64,000 nucleotides of DNA from Acidimicrobiales bacterium (GTDB lineage Bacteria; Actinomycetota; Acidimicrobiia; Acidimicrobiales; Aldehydirespiratoraceae), in contig JAWKIR010000002.1 in assembly GCA_041394245.1 (NCBI GenBank), forward strand, positions 2,108,001 to 2,172,000. The letters run 5' to 3'. Shown piece by piece: positions 52,010-59,591 of the stretch; the stretch's first letter is position 1; the number at the start of each line of letters is the position of its first letter. Below the pieces are notes generated by a model. It was not told the origin of the DNA and ran no database searches. It was given only the letters and a program-made list of their open reading frames with translations. Both the position numbers and the translations under genes were made by a program.

Positions 52010-52990
52010 TCAGTCGGTGACCCGCCGGCCGTCCTCGACGAGGTTGATCTCCCAGAGCACCTTGTCGAGCGCGTCGGCCGCGCTGATGGTCGGGAACCGC
52101 AGCGGCGTCTCCGCGGTGACGCAGGTGCCGATGGGCTGGAGCATCGTCCACGGTGTCGGGTGGGCGAACTGGACGACCGAGTAGCGGTCGCCCTGCTGGC
52201 CCGGGGCCGACACCACGCGATGGATACCCGGCGGGATCACCCCGTTGGTGAGCCGCTCGAGCATGAGGCCCGTGTTGATGATTGCCCGGTCGGGCGGGGG
52301 TGCCGCGTCGACCCACTCGTCGTCGATCTTCACCTGCAGGCCGGCAGCGGTGGCCCGGGGCAGGGCGGTGATCAGGTTGATGTCGGCATGCTCGCCGGCC
52401 CACACGTGTTGCTCGCCCGGCGCGTTCTCCATGGCCGGATAGTGGATCGCCCGGGTGAGGGTGGCGCCGTCGACCAGCATGTCGTCGAAGAAGCGCTCGT
52501 CGACACCGAGGCCGGCGGCGATGATGCGCAACACCCGCGCCTGCAACGACGCGATCGAGTGGTGGAAGTCCAGCAGGAGCTGATGGACGCCGGGCAGGTC
52601 GTTCTCCGGAAGCGTCGGGGGGCCGTAGCGATGCGGGTACTTGGACCGCAGCGGGTGGCCCTCGCCGAGGGGAGCGCCCCAGTTGAGCATCTCCTTCCAG
52701 TCGGGCACGTCGGCGCTCGCCGCCGTCTCGACGAGAAGGCCCGTGTAGCCGGTCTGCCCGTGCGACCCCGGCACGATGTACGCGTCCTTGTTCTCCTGCG
52801 GCAGCGTGAAGAACGCCTCGAGCTGCCCGTAGACCTCGTCGATCATGGTGACCGACAGGTCGTGCTCGACATAGACGAACCCGGTGCGCAGGCTCTGCGT
52901 CACCCCGTCGACCACGGCCTTTCGGGTCGCCGCATCGCCGTTCTCGAAGGCGATGAGGTCGACGTCGAGGATCTCCATGTCAGTGGCCAT
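52010..52990 (-). CDS. Isopenicillin-N-synthase-like Fe(II)/2-oxoglutarate oxygenase
   Basis: A 326-residue 2OG-Fe(II) oxygenase. The iron ligands are His and Asp in GEHADINLIT and the distal His in GIHRVVSAPG; the 2-oxoglutarate-binding Arg-x-Ser is in DRYSVVQFAH. The N-terminal DIOX_N-like region contains TGFVYVEHDL and FFTLPQENKDAY. Substrates of this family range from amino acids to plant-hormone-like compounds, and none can be assigned. The ATG at 52990 has TAGCGT 7 bases upstream. The gene stands alone between the lipoprotein gene and the second sigma locus. Confidence 0.88.
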   Translation of the reverse strand: MATDMEILDVDLIAFENGDAATRKAVVDGVTQSLRTGFVYVEHDLSVTMIDEVYGQLEAFFTLPQENKDAYIVPGSHGQTGYTGLLVETAASADVPDWKEMLNWGAPLGEGHPLRSKYPHRYGPPTLPENDLPGVHQLLLDFHHSIASLQARVLRIIAAGLGVDERFFDDMLVDGATLTRAIHYPAMENAPGEQHVWAGEHADINLITALPRATAAGLQVKIDDEWVDAAPPPDRAIINTGLMLERLTNGVIPPGIHRVVSAPGQQGDRYSVVQFAHPTPWTMLQPIGTCVTAETPLRFPTISAADALDKVLWEINLVEDGRRVTD

Positions 52991-52997
52991 GTCTTCC

Positions 52998-53003
52998 ACG
53001 CTA
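52998..53003 (-). promoter_or_regulatory. -10 hexamer TAGCGT of a probable leaderless transcript (2OG oxygenase)
   Basis: TAGCGT on the minus strand ends 7 bases before the ATG at 52990 and supports that start over upstream in-frame codons. Confidence 0.5.
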
Positions 53004-53117
53004 CCCCCTTCCCCCTTTCCGCAAATCAAGGCGAGACGACCTGCAATTCGCGGGTGGGACAGCCTTCAGATCGGGGATGTGGCGCGGGGCGGCGGTTCTT
53101 CGGTTACTACGGGTGAC

Positions 53118-53570
53118 ATGGGAGACGAGAACGAGGAGGAGTTCGACGTGTTCGTCACGCGTGTCCAGCCCCAACTCGAACGTGCCCTCGCCGGTCATCT
53201 CCCCGCGCCGATGGTCGGCGACGCCGTCGCCGAGGCCCTCGCCTACGCCTGGGAGCACCGCGACCGCGTGCTCCCCATGACCAACCCCGCCGGCTATCTC
53301 TACCGGGTGGCCCAGTCACGCTCCCGCCGCCGCCGGCAAGGGCTCCTCCCGTGGACGTCCGACGACGCGATCCCCGACATCGAGCCCGGGCTGCCCGCCG
53401 CCCTGGCCCGACTCTCGCCGAAGCAGTCGCAGGCGATCTGGCTCGTCCATGCGGCGGGCATGACGCATGTCGAAGCGGGCGAGGCGATGGGCATCAGCGC
53501 ATCCACCGTCGCCAACCACCTCGAGCGGGGCATGATCCGCCTGCGCACCGAACTGGGAGTCGACCGATGA
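53118..53570 (+). CDS. ECF-like RNA polymerase sigma factor (short)
   Basis: A 150-residue sigma-70-type protein. The N-terminal half (FDVFVTRVQPQLERALAGHL and DAVAEALAYAWEHRDRV) is a reduced region 2, and region 4 is clear: LARLSPKQSQAIWLVHAAGM followed by THVEAGEAMGISASTVANHLERGMIRLR. An arginine-rich stretch (SRSRRRRQG) lies between. It is shorter than most ECF factors. Its stop overlaps the start of a single-pass membrane protein (ATGA), a sigma/sensor arrangement. A TACTAC sequence 7 bases upstream is a weaker form of the -10 pattern seen at other genes here. Confidence 0.82.
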   Translation: MGDENEEEFDVFVTRVQPQLERALAGHLPAPMVGDAVAEALAYAWEHRDRVLPMTNPAGYLYRVAQSRSRRRRQGLLPWTSDDAIPDIEPGLPAALARLSPKQSQAIWLVHAAGMTHVEAGEAMGISASTVANHLERGMIRLRTELGVDR

Positions 53571-55477
53571 CCCTCGAGGACCAGATCCGCCGCATGGGCG
53601 AAGCCCGGGCGAGCGTGATCTCGACACCGACGTGGCGAGATCACGTCGGCGGCGGTCGGGGCCTGCCGTGGCGCTGGGCGGGTGCCGCCGTCGCGATCCT
53701 CGTCCTGGCCGTCGGGGCGTTCGCCGTTCTCCCTGGTGATGATCCCGACACCGACGTCGCCGGACCCGAGTCGGCTCGCCGCTGGATACCGGCGTCCGGC
53801 GTGGAACGTATCGACTACCCGGGCGAGCTCGCATTCGTGGCCGGCTTCCTCGCCTGGCCTGAAGTCGCGCTCGTCACTCCGGACGCGCGAACCGACGTTG
53901 CGGTCGACGACATCACGCGACTGTTCGGCGGCTCCACGCCCTATCGGAGGAACACTGTGCCGGCCGACGGATTCAGCGTCTCCACCCGCAACGACGGTGT
54001 CGTCGCCGTCTCATTCACGAGAGGCGGCGACGAGGATCTCGTCGCGAGCATCGAGACGCGACGGTTCTCGGCCCAAGATCTCGAGCGGAGGGCCGCGGAA
54101 CTCCTCGGCGTCACGACCGACCTCGCCGCGCTGGCCGACGCGGTCGCCTCCTGGGACGACGCGCTCGCGGTCGCCTACGTGGGCGAGCCCGTCCCCATCG
54201 AGGCGAGCATCTCCGCCGACGAGACCTTCGACGAAGCGGTCTTCTGGCTCCACACCGCGTCGGCAGGTCAGTTCCTGGCGACGAACGGCGGGGAACGTCC
54301 GGGCTGGTTCGACGAACTGCTCGCGCTGGAGTCGACCGACGACCACGCGCTCACCGAGGAGTACTTCGGCTCCGTCGGCGCCGGCCCCGTGGTGGGCGTC
54401 ACCGACGCCGAGTGGTTGCTGATCGTCGACGACGTGCTCGGACCCGACCCCCAGGTGGAGTTCCCCGGAAGCGAGCTGCTGTTCGCGGCTCCCGGTGCGC
54501 CCGAGGTGGCGACGCCCGCGGCCGAGCCCGCTCGCACCGAGGACGGCGCATGGACGCTCGCCCTGAGGTTCGACGAGCCCACGAGTTTCCGCGACGGTGG
54601 CGCCGTCGTCGCCACGATCGGCGGGGTCACCCTCACCTTCGGCTTCGCCGAGCCCGGGATGACATTCACGGAGTTGACCGTGCCGACCCGCATGCTCGAG
54701 GCCGAGGCCCGGAGCTACGCCGAACTGATCAACGATGCGCTCGCCGACCCGGCTCCGACGGCCACGACGACCACCGATCCGTATCCGACGACGGGGCCGA
54801 GTCAGTCGGGCGTCTGCGCGGCCAACCCGGTGCCGAGCGACGACGTGCTCGACCTCGCCGCCCACATCGCCTTCGACCGGTCACCGCTCGACCTCGACCA
54901 GGACGGCGTCGACGACGAGATGCTCGTCTACGACGACGCCGACGGGAACTGGTTCCTGCTCGCTCGTCTCCAGGCCGGATGGACCAACGCGCTCGATCTG
55001 GGGACGCCGCCGGAGGTGCCGGGCCTCGCCCGGACGAGCGACGGCGTCCCCGCGGGGACGGATCTCGACGACGACGGCGGCCTCGAGTTCTTCGTCACCG
55101 GATACCTCGGGCCGTCAGCAGGGATGGTCACGCTTCGGGGCTGCGAACTCGTCGACGAGTTCTTCCTCGACGAGCCAGCCGAAGGAATCGGTGCCACCTT
55201 CGGCGTTCAGATCGGGCTCTCGCCCGACATTCCGCTGTGTCAGGGACGGGCGTGTGCGACCCGCGTCCGGTGTGTCGACGACGTGCTCACACAGGAACTG
55301 TTCGTGGGAGTGGCCGTCAACGACGACTCGGGATACTGGACGACAGTCGAGCTACGACTCGATCCGAGCGGCATGATCATCAGCAACGAACTGCCAACCC
55401 GTCCCGTGGGACCGTTCGAAACACTCGACGATCCCCCGACCGAGGCCACCACCGGCGTGATCGACTGCGTTCCCTGA
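53567..55477 (+). CDS. Single-pass membrane protein with large exported region, partner of the short sigma factor
   Basis: A 636-residue protein with a 30-residue cytoplasmic N-terminus (MTLEDQIRRMGEARASV), one helix at about 36-55 (AGAAVAILVLAVGAFAVLPG) and a long exported part. A Thr/Pro linker near 400-410 splits the exported region; after it, Asp-rich segments LDLDQDGVDDEMLVYDDADG and GTDLDDDGGLEFFVTGYLG resemble calcium-binding VCBS/FG-GAP-type repeats, and several Cys residues are present. The short cytoplasmic tail could hold the sigma factor, but no known anti-sigma domain is visible. The gene is co-translated with the sigma gene. Confidence 0.72.
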   Translation: MTLEDQIRRMGEARASVISTPTWRDHVGGGRGLPWRWAGAAVAILVLAVGAFAVLPGDDPDTDVAGPESARRWIPASGVERIDYPGELAFVAGFLAWPEVALVTPDARTDVAVDDITRLFGGSTPYRRNTVPADGFSVSTRNDGVVAVSFTRGGDEDLVASIETRRFSAQDLERRAAELLGVTTDLAALADAVASWDDALAVAYVGEPVPIEASISADETFDEAVFWLHTASAGQFLATNGGERPGWFDELLALESTDDHALTEEYFGSVGAGPVVGVTDAEWLLIVDDVLGPDPQVEFPGSELLFAAPGAPEVATPAAEPARTEDGAWTLALRFDEPTSFRDGGAVVATIGGVTLTFGFAEPGMTFTELTVPTRMLEAEARSYAELINDALADPAPTATTTTDPYPTTGPSQSGVCAANPVPSDDVLDLAAHIAFDRSPLDLDQDGVDDEMLVYDDADGNWFLLARLQAGWTNALDLGTPPEVPGLARTSDGVPAGTDLDDDGGLEFFVTGYLGPSAGMVTLRGCELVDEFFLDEPAEGIGATFGVQIGLSPDIPLCQGRACATRVRCVDDVLTQELFVGVAVNDDSGYWTTVELRLDPSGMIISNELPTRPVGPFETLDDPPTEATTGVIDCVP

Positions 55478-55509
55478 GCACGCTTGGTAGCGGGCATCCG
55501 CTCACCAAG

Positions 55510-55515
55510 TACGCT
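55510..55515 (+). promoter_or_regulatory. -10 hexamer TACGCT of a probable leaderless transcript
   Basis: TACGCT ends 6 bases before the ATG at 55522 of the AbrB-like gene. No Shine-Dalgarno sequence is visible. Confidence 0.45.
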
Positions 55516-55521
55516 GCATGC

Positions 55522-55758
55522 ATGACGAACATCGATCAGTACCTCGTCTCCGCCTCCGGGCAGATGTCGTTGCCCGCTGCGGCGCGCCGCCGATGGGGAC
55601 TCGCCCAAGGCGGCCCGGTCGATGTGCTCGACCTCGGGTTCGGCGTGCTGACCGTCCCGGCCGGCGACGGGCCGGCCCTGCTCGACGACCTGCTCAGCGC
55701 CGGTGACCATCGCGCGTTCGTGGCCGCCCTCGATGACCCCGAACTCGCGACGACGTGA
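55522..55758 (+). CDS. AbrB/MazE-like DNA-binding protein, probable antitoxin
   Basis: A 78-residue protein beginning with a SpoVT/AbrB-type swapped-hairpin motif: YLVSASGQMSLPAAARRRWGLAQG, read as VSASGQMSLPAAARRRWGL, then VDVLDLGFGVLTVP. This fold forms dimeric DNA-binding antitoxins that repress their own operon. The stop overlaps the start of a PIN-like gene (GTGA), which is the classical antitoxin-toxin order. The C-terminal 30 residues would neutralise the partner. The assignment as a VapB-type antitoxin is inference from fold and context. Confidence 0.72.
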   Translation: MTNIDQYLVSASGQMSLPAAARRRWGLAQGGPVDVLDLGFGVLTVPAGDGPALLDDLLSAGDHRAFVAALDDPELATT

Positions 55759-56192
55759 GCCACGTCGTCCTCGACGACCACCTGCTGCGGGATCTGCTGG
55801 CCGATCGACCCGCGCCCGCGCTCGCCCGCATCCTCCGTACCCGCGCGCCGGCGACCACGAACCTCTACTACCTCCGACTCTGCCGAAGCGTCGTGAGTGC
55901 CCGCGGCGGCACGCTCACCGGCTCGTGGCCGACCGAGCAGCGCCGAGCGCTCGGCCGGGCCCTCATCGCCCTTCCCGACGAGATCCGGATCCTCTCGCTC
56001 AGGACGCTCGCGTACGACATCGCAACGCTGGCCGAAGACCACGGCCTCTCGAGTCTCGGGGCGGAGGCGATCGCCGCGTGCCAGATGCTCGACGCGCCGC
56101 TCTACGTCGACGAAGCCGACGACGGTCCGCGCATCCGCGGTGCCGCAGCGGTCCTGCGCATCACGTACCGGACCGTCCCGAGAACGGCCTGA
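55755..56192 (+). CDS. PIN-like protein, probable toxin partner
   Basis: A 145-residue protein with a PIN-like pattern: VVLDDHLLRDLLAD at the N-terminus where the first catalytic Asp lies, TNLYYLRLCRSV in the middle, and SSLGAEAIAACQMLDAPLYVDEADDGPRI at the C-terminus (split as LGAEAIAACQMLDAPLYV and DEADDGP), matching the last two PIN strands. The usual internal Asp of the DAxxxAxA motif appears replaced (GAEAIAA), so nuclease activity is uncertain. It is co-translated with the AbrB-like gene. The last 32 bases overlap the end of the convergent esterase gene. Confidence 0.68.
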   Translation: MSHVVLDDHLLRDLLADRPAPALARILRTRAPATTNLYYLRLCRSVVSARGGTLTGSWPTEQRRALGRALIALPDEIRILSLRTLAYDIATLAEDHGLSSLGAEAIAACQMLDAPLYVDEADDGPRIRGAAAVLRITYRTVPRTA

Positions 56193-57132
56193 TCCACGAG
56201 CGCCGTTCCGCGACCGAACCGACGTACGAGTCGATCACCGGCACCAGCGCGGCACCGGCCGCGGTCAACGAGTCGGTCCCGTAGCCGTCGAACACGTGGT
56301 TCTCCCCTTCGAGCAGGAGCAGTTCGACGTCGACGCCCTCGGACTCGAGCGCGTCGGCGAGAGCCGCGGCGCCGGCCGGGTCGGTCATGACGTCGTCGGT
56401 CCCGTGCACGATCAGCACCGGCGCATCATCGGCCGACGCCATGGCGATCGTGCTCGCGGCCACGGGAACGTCGGCCGCCCCATAGTACTGCTCACCGTGG
56501 AACTGCGAGCCGTCGTAGTAGCCGTAGAACAGGATCGCGCCGTCGACCCGGGTCGACACACCCTGGTGCAACTCGGCGCCCGCGTAGGCCGGATCGTCGG
56601 CCGCCGTGGCGACGACGGCGGCGAGTCGTGCACCGGCGCTGAACCCGTGCAAGATCACGTCGTCCACCTCGAGCATGCCCTCGGAGCCGAGGATCCGGAT
56701 GTACTGCACGGCCGCCATCACGTTCTGCTCCGGCCGCGGATAGGCGGCCGCATCGGAGCCGGTGTCGAGCAGCGTGTAGTCGATGACGAAGGTGGCGCGG
56801 CGTGCGGCCAGGTGTGCGTCGCGCCACACCGCCACGTCGGCGGGATCGCCCTCGTAGCCGCCGCCGCCATGGATCAGGATCACGACGTCGCCATGGTGAC
56901 CGACCGGCACGCAGAGCTCGCCACTCATTGGCGCCACCGCGCCGGCCGGCGTGTAGCCGACACGGTCGCAGTCGGGTTCCGTGTCGATGGCCATCTTCGG
57001 CGGGGTTTCGGGAGCGGCCACCGGCTCGATGGTCGGGGCGGCGGCCGCGGTCACGCCGGAACCGAGACCGACGAGGACTGCGACCGCCGTCGCGACCACC
57101 GAACCGATGCGCCTGGGGGAACGCCGGAACAT
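56161..57132 (-). CDS. Secreted alpha/beta-hydrolase (carboxylesterase-like)
   Basis: A 323-residue hydrolase with an N-terminal signal peptide (RRIGSVVATAVAVLVGLGSG, cleavage near AAAA-PT). The oxyanion segment HGGGGYEGDP is followed by the nucleophile Ser in ILHGFSAGARLAA, Asp in HGTDDVMTDPAG and His in GENHVFDGYG, a complete triad. It resembles esterases of the BD-FAE/acetyl-esterase group acting on short acyl esters. It is exported, so its substrate is outside the cytoplasm. A GAAGG sequence precedes the ATG. Confidence 0.87.
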   Translation of the reverse strand: MFRRSPRRIGSVVATAVAVLVGLGSGVTAAAAPTIEPVAAPETPPKMAIDTEPDCDRVGYTPAGAVAPMSGELCVPVGHHGDVVILIHGGGGYEGDPADVAVWRDAHLAARRATFVIDYTLLDTGSDAAAYPRPEQNVMAAVQYIRILGSEGMLEVDDVILHGFSAGARLAAVVATAADDPAYAGAELHQGVSTRVDGAILFYGYYDGSQFHGEQYYGAADVPVAASTIAMASADDAPVLIVHGTDDVMTDPAGAAALADALESEGVDVELLLLEGENHVFDGYGTDSLTAAGAALVPVIDSYVGSVAERRSWIRPFSGRSGT

Positions 57133-57196
57133 GCCTTCACCGTGACGACCCTTGGTAAGCGGCGGAGAAGAGGAGTGTGAACAATCCGTGAAGGGC

Positions 57197-57202
57197 TACC
57201 GT
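57197..57202 (+). promoter_or_regulatory. -10 hexamer TACCGT of a probable leaderless transcript (AlaX gene)
   Basis: TACCGT ends 7 bases before the ATG at 57210, the same hexamer and spacing as at 50808-50813. Confidence 0.5.
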
Positions 57203-57209
57203 CGCCTTC

Positions 57210-57935
57210 ATGACCGAGCAGCTGTACCTCGCCGATCAGGAACTGCGGACGTTCACCGCCACCGTGACCGGGGTCGAGCCCGCCGACGAGGGTGACGGCG
57301 GTCGGGTCCTCCTCGACCGCACCACCTTCTACGCGACCGGAGGCGGCCAGCCTCACGACACCGGCACCCTCACGATCGACGGCGCCGACCAGGAGGTGAC
57401 CGACGTCCGCAAGCAGGGCGTCGACATCTGGCACTCGATCGGCGGGCCACTGCCCGAGGTCGGCACCGAGGTCACCGGCGAGGTCGACTGGGAGCGTCGT
57501 CATCAGCTCATGCGCACCCACTCCGCGATGCACGTGCTCGGCGGAGTGATCTGGAACGAGTACCGGGTGCTGTCCACCGGCAACAACATGGAGCCGCTGA
57601 AGGGCCGGATCGACTACGAGTTCGACCCCCTCCCCGAAGGGTTCGCCGAGAAGATCGAAACCGCCGTCAACGCCGAGATCGCAGCGGACCGCCCGATCGA
57701 GGTGACGTTCCTCCCCCGCGAGACCGCGGTGGAAGACGAGGACCTCATCCGCACGAAGGTCAACATGATCCCCGAGTCGGTCGCGGAGATCCGCGTCGTC
57801 GACATCGTCGGGCTCGACAAGCAGGCCGACGGCGGCACCCATGTCCGCTCCACCGGCGAGATCGGCACGTTCACCGTGGTCAAGACCGAGTCGAAGGGCA
57901 AGGGCAACAAGCGCATCCGCTGGGAGCTGGCGTGA
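57210..57935 (+). CDS. Alanyl-tRNA editing protein (AlaX family)
   Basis: A 241-residue free-standing editing protein related to the C-terminal editing domain of alanyl-tRNA synthetase. An N-terminal beta-barrel part contains FYATGGGQPHDTGTL; the zinc-binding HxxxH is in RTHSAMHVLGG (about residue 108), and the remaining ligands are expected near ADGGTHVRSTGEIG (about 205). It deacylates Ser- or Gly-mischarged tRNA-Ala in trans. The size suggests the AlaX-M group. No other translation gene is adjacent. Confidence 0.9.
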   Translation: MTEQLYLADQELRTFTATVTGVEPADEGDGGRVLLDRTTFYATGGGQPHDTGTLTIDGADQEVTDVRKQGVDIWHSIGGPLPEVGTEVTGEVDWERRHQLMRTHSAMHVLGGVIWNEYRVLSTGNNMEPLKGRIDYEFDPLPEGFAEKIETAVNAEIAADRPIEVTFLPRETAVEDEDLIRTKVNMIPESVAEIRVVDIVGLDKQADGGTHVRSTGEIGTFTVVKTESKGKGNKRIRWELA

Positions 57936-57981
57936 CCAACAACCGCTTCTGAAGGCGGCCCGACCCGAAAAACGCGGGCGA

Positions 57982-58003
57982 ACCCACCCAAATTTGGTGG
58001 GGT
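57982..58003 (+). terminator. Stem-loop after the AlaX gene
   Basis: CCCACC (57983-57988) pairs with GGTGGG (57996-58001) around CAAATTT, about 47 bases after the AlaX stop. It could terminate that transcript. The rest of the 115-base gap before the aldehyde dehydrogenase is G-rich with no other signal except CATCCT 7 bases before the next ATG. Confidence 0.35.
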
Positions 58004-58050
58004 GGGGGGTGCGGGTGCGCAGGGCGGGGATCGCTGGCATCCTTTGGGGT

Positions 58051-59481
58051 ATGGCCATCACCGATCGTTCAGATTCAGCGGATTCCGACATCGACCTGAC
58101 CACGGTCGACGTGGCGGGGATCGTCTCGCGGGTCCGCGAGACCTACAACAGTGGCCGCACCCGCCCGATCGAATGGCGCGAGGAGCAGCTCGACGGACTG
58201 GTCCGCATGCTCAAGCTCGAGAGTCCGCGCCTCGAGGCCGCCCTCGCCGCCGACATGGGCAAGCCGGCGATGGAGGGCTTCACCACCGACGTCGGATTCA
58301 TCGCCACCGAGATCGCCACGATGCGCAAGCACGTCGCCAAGTGGGCCAAGCCCCGCAAGGTCCGCCTGCCGATGACCGCCATGCCCGGCAAGGGCTACAT
58401 CGTCCCCGAGCCCCTCGGCGTCGCCCTCGTGATCGCGCCGTGGAACTACCCGATCAACCTGCTCCTGTTGCCCGTTGCCGCCGCGATCGCCGCGGGCAAC
58501 GCCGTGATCGCCAAGCCGTCGGAGCTCGCCGGGGAGACGAGCAGGGCGCTCGCCGAGCTCATCCCCCGCTATGTCGACCCCGAGGCCATCGCCGTGATCG
58601 AGGGCGACGTCGCCGTGGCCACCGAGCTGCTCGAACAGCGCTTCGACCACATCTTCTACACGGGCTCCACCGAGGTCGGCCGCATCGTCGCCACTGCCGC
58701 GGCACGGTTCCTGACCCCGGTCACCCTCGAGCTCGGCGGCAAGAGCCCCGTGTTCGTCGACGACTCGGCCAACATCGAGGTCACCGGACGCCGCCTCGCG
58801 TGGGGCAAGTGGCTCAACGCGGGCCAGACCTGCGTGGCCCCCGACTTCGTCCTCGTGACCGACAAGACCCGCGACGCCCTCGTCGACAGCATGCGGACCG
58901 CCTTCGACGAGTTCGCCGACGGCAAGGGCACGAAGGACAACCCCGACTTCACCTCCATCGTCAACGAACGCCACGCCGGCCGCCTCCAGGGCCTGCTCGC
59001 CGATCACGGCGGCACGATCGCCCTGGGCGGCGACAGCGACGTCGACGCGAGATACGTGGAACCGACGATCGTCGTCGACCCCGATCCCGACTCGCCGCTG
59101 ATGCGCCAGGAGATCTTCGGACCGATCCTGCCGATCATCACCGTCGAGTCGATGCACGAGGCGGTCGAGTTCGTCAACGACCGCGAAAAGCCGCTCGCCC
59201 TCTACGTGTTCGCCGAGGACGACGAGAAGGCCGATGAGCTGCTCGCGCAGACGACCTCCGGCGGCGCCTGCGTCAACCACGTGATCCAGCACCTCGTCCC
59301 CGCCGATCTCCCGTTCGGCGGCGTCGGCGAGTCCGGCACCGGCCGCTACCACGGCCAGTCGGGCTTCGACACGTTCTCCAATCTCCGTTCGGTGCTGAAG
59401 AAGCCGACGAAGATGGACCTGAAGATGCTGTACCCGCCCTACACCGCCAAGAAGGAAAAGCTGATCCGCCGGTTCATCTGA
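58051..59481 (+). CDS. Aldehyde dehydrogenase (class 3/fatty-aldehyde-type)
   Basis: A 476-residue NAD(P)-dependent aldehyde dehydrogenase. The cofactor region APWNYPINLLLLPVAAAIAA and FYTGSTEVGRIV, the general-base Glu in LELGGKSPVFVDD and the nucleophilic Cys in NAGQTCVAPDF are all present. The shorter length and C-terminal KKEKLIRRFI fit the class 3 or fatty-aldehyde group. It oxidises medium- or long-chain aldehydes to acids. The ATG at 58051 is preferred; upstream in-frame codons lie within the G-rich gap and the AlaX gene. Confidence 0.92.
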   Translation: MAITDRSDSADSDIDLTTVDVAGIVSRVRETYNSGRTRPIEWREEQLDGLVRMLKLESPRLEAALAADMGKPAMEGFTTDVGFIATEIATMRKHVAKWAKPRKVRLPMTAMPGKGYIVPEPLGVALVIAPWNYPINLLLLPVAAAIAAGNAVIAKPSELAGETSRALAELIPRYVDPEAIAVIEGDVAVATELLEQRFDHIFYTGSTEVGRIVATAAARFLTPVTLELGGKSPVFVDDSANIEVTGRRLAWGKWLNAGQTCVAPDFVLVTDKTRDALVDSMRTAFDEFADGKGTKDNPDFTSIVNERHAGRLQGLLADHGGTIALGGDSDVDARYVEPTIVVDPDPDSPLMRQEIFGPILPIITVESMHEAVEFVNDREKPLALYVFAEDDEKADELLAQTTSGGACVNHVIQHLVPADLPFGGVGESGTGRYHGQSGFDTFSNLRSVLKKPTKMDLKMLYPPYTAKKEKLIRRFI

Positions 59482-59561
59482 GCGGACTCGCGATGCGCGC
59501 GACACAAAGAAGTCGGCGCCGGGGTCGACCACACGCCGGGCGGTCGGTAACGTGCTCCTCC

Positions 59562-59591
59562 GTGACTCCGCGGGGCGAGTTCGAGGCATGA
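59562..59591 (+). other. Possible nine-codon leader ORF coupled to the FAD oxidoreductase gene
   Basis: A GTG at 59562 lies 8 bases after a TAACGT hexamer (59548-59553), the leaderless pattern seen elsewhere, and opens MTPRGEFEA followed by TGA. That TGA overlaps the ATG of the FAD protein (ATGA at 59588-59591). It could be a translated leader that feeds ribosomes to the next start, or chance. Confidence 0.25.
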
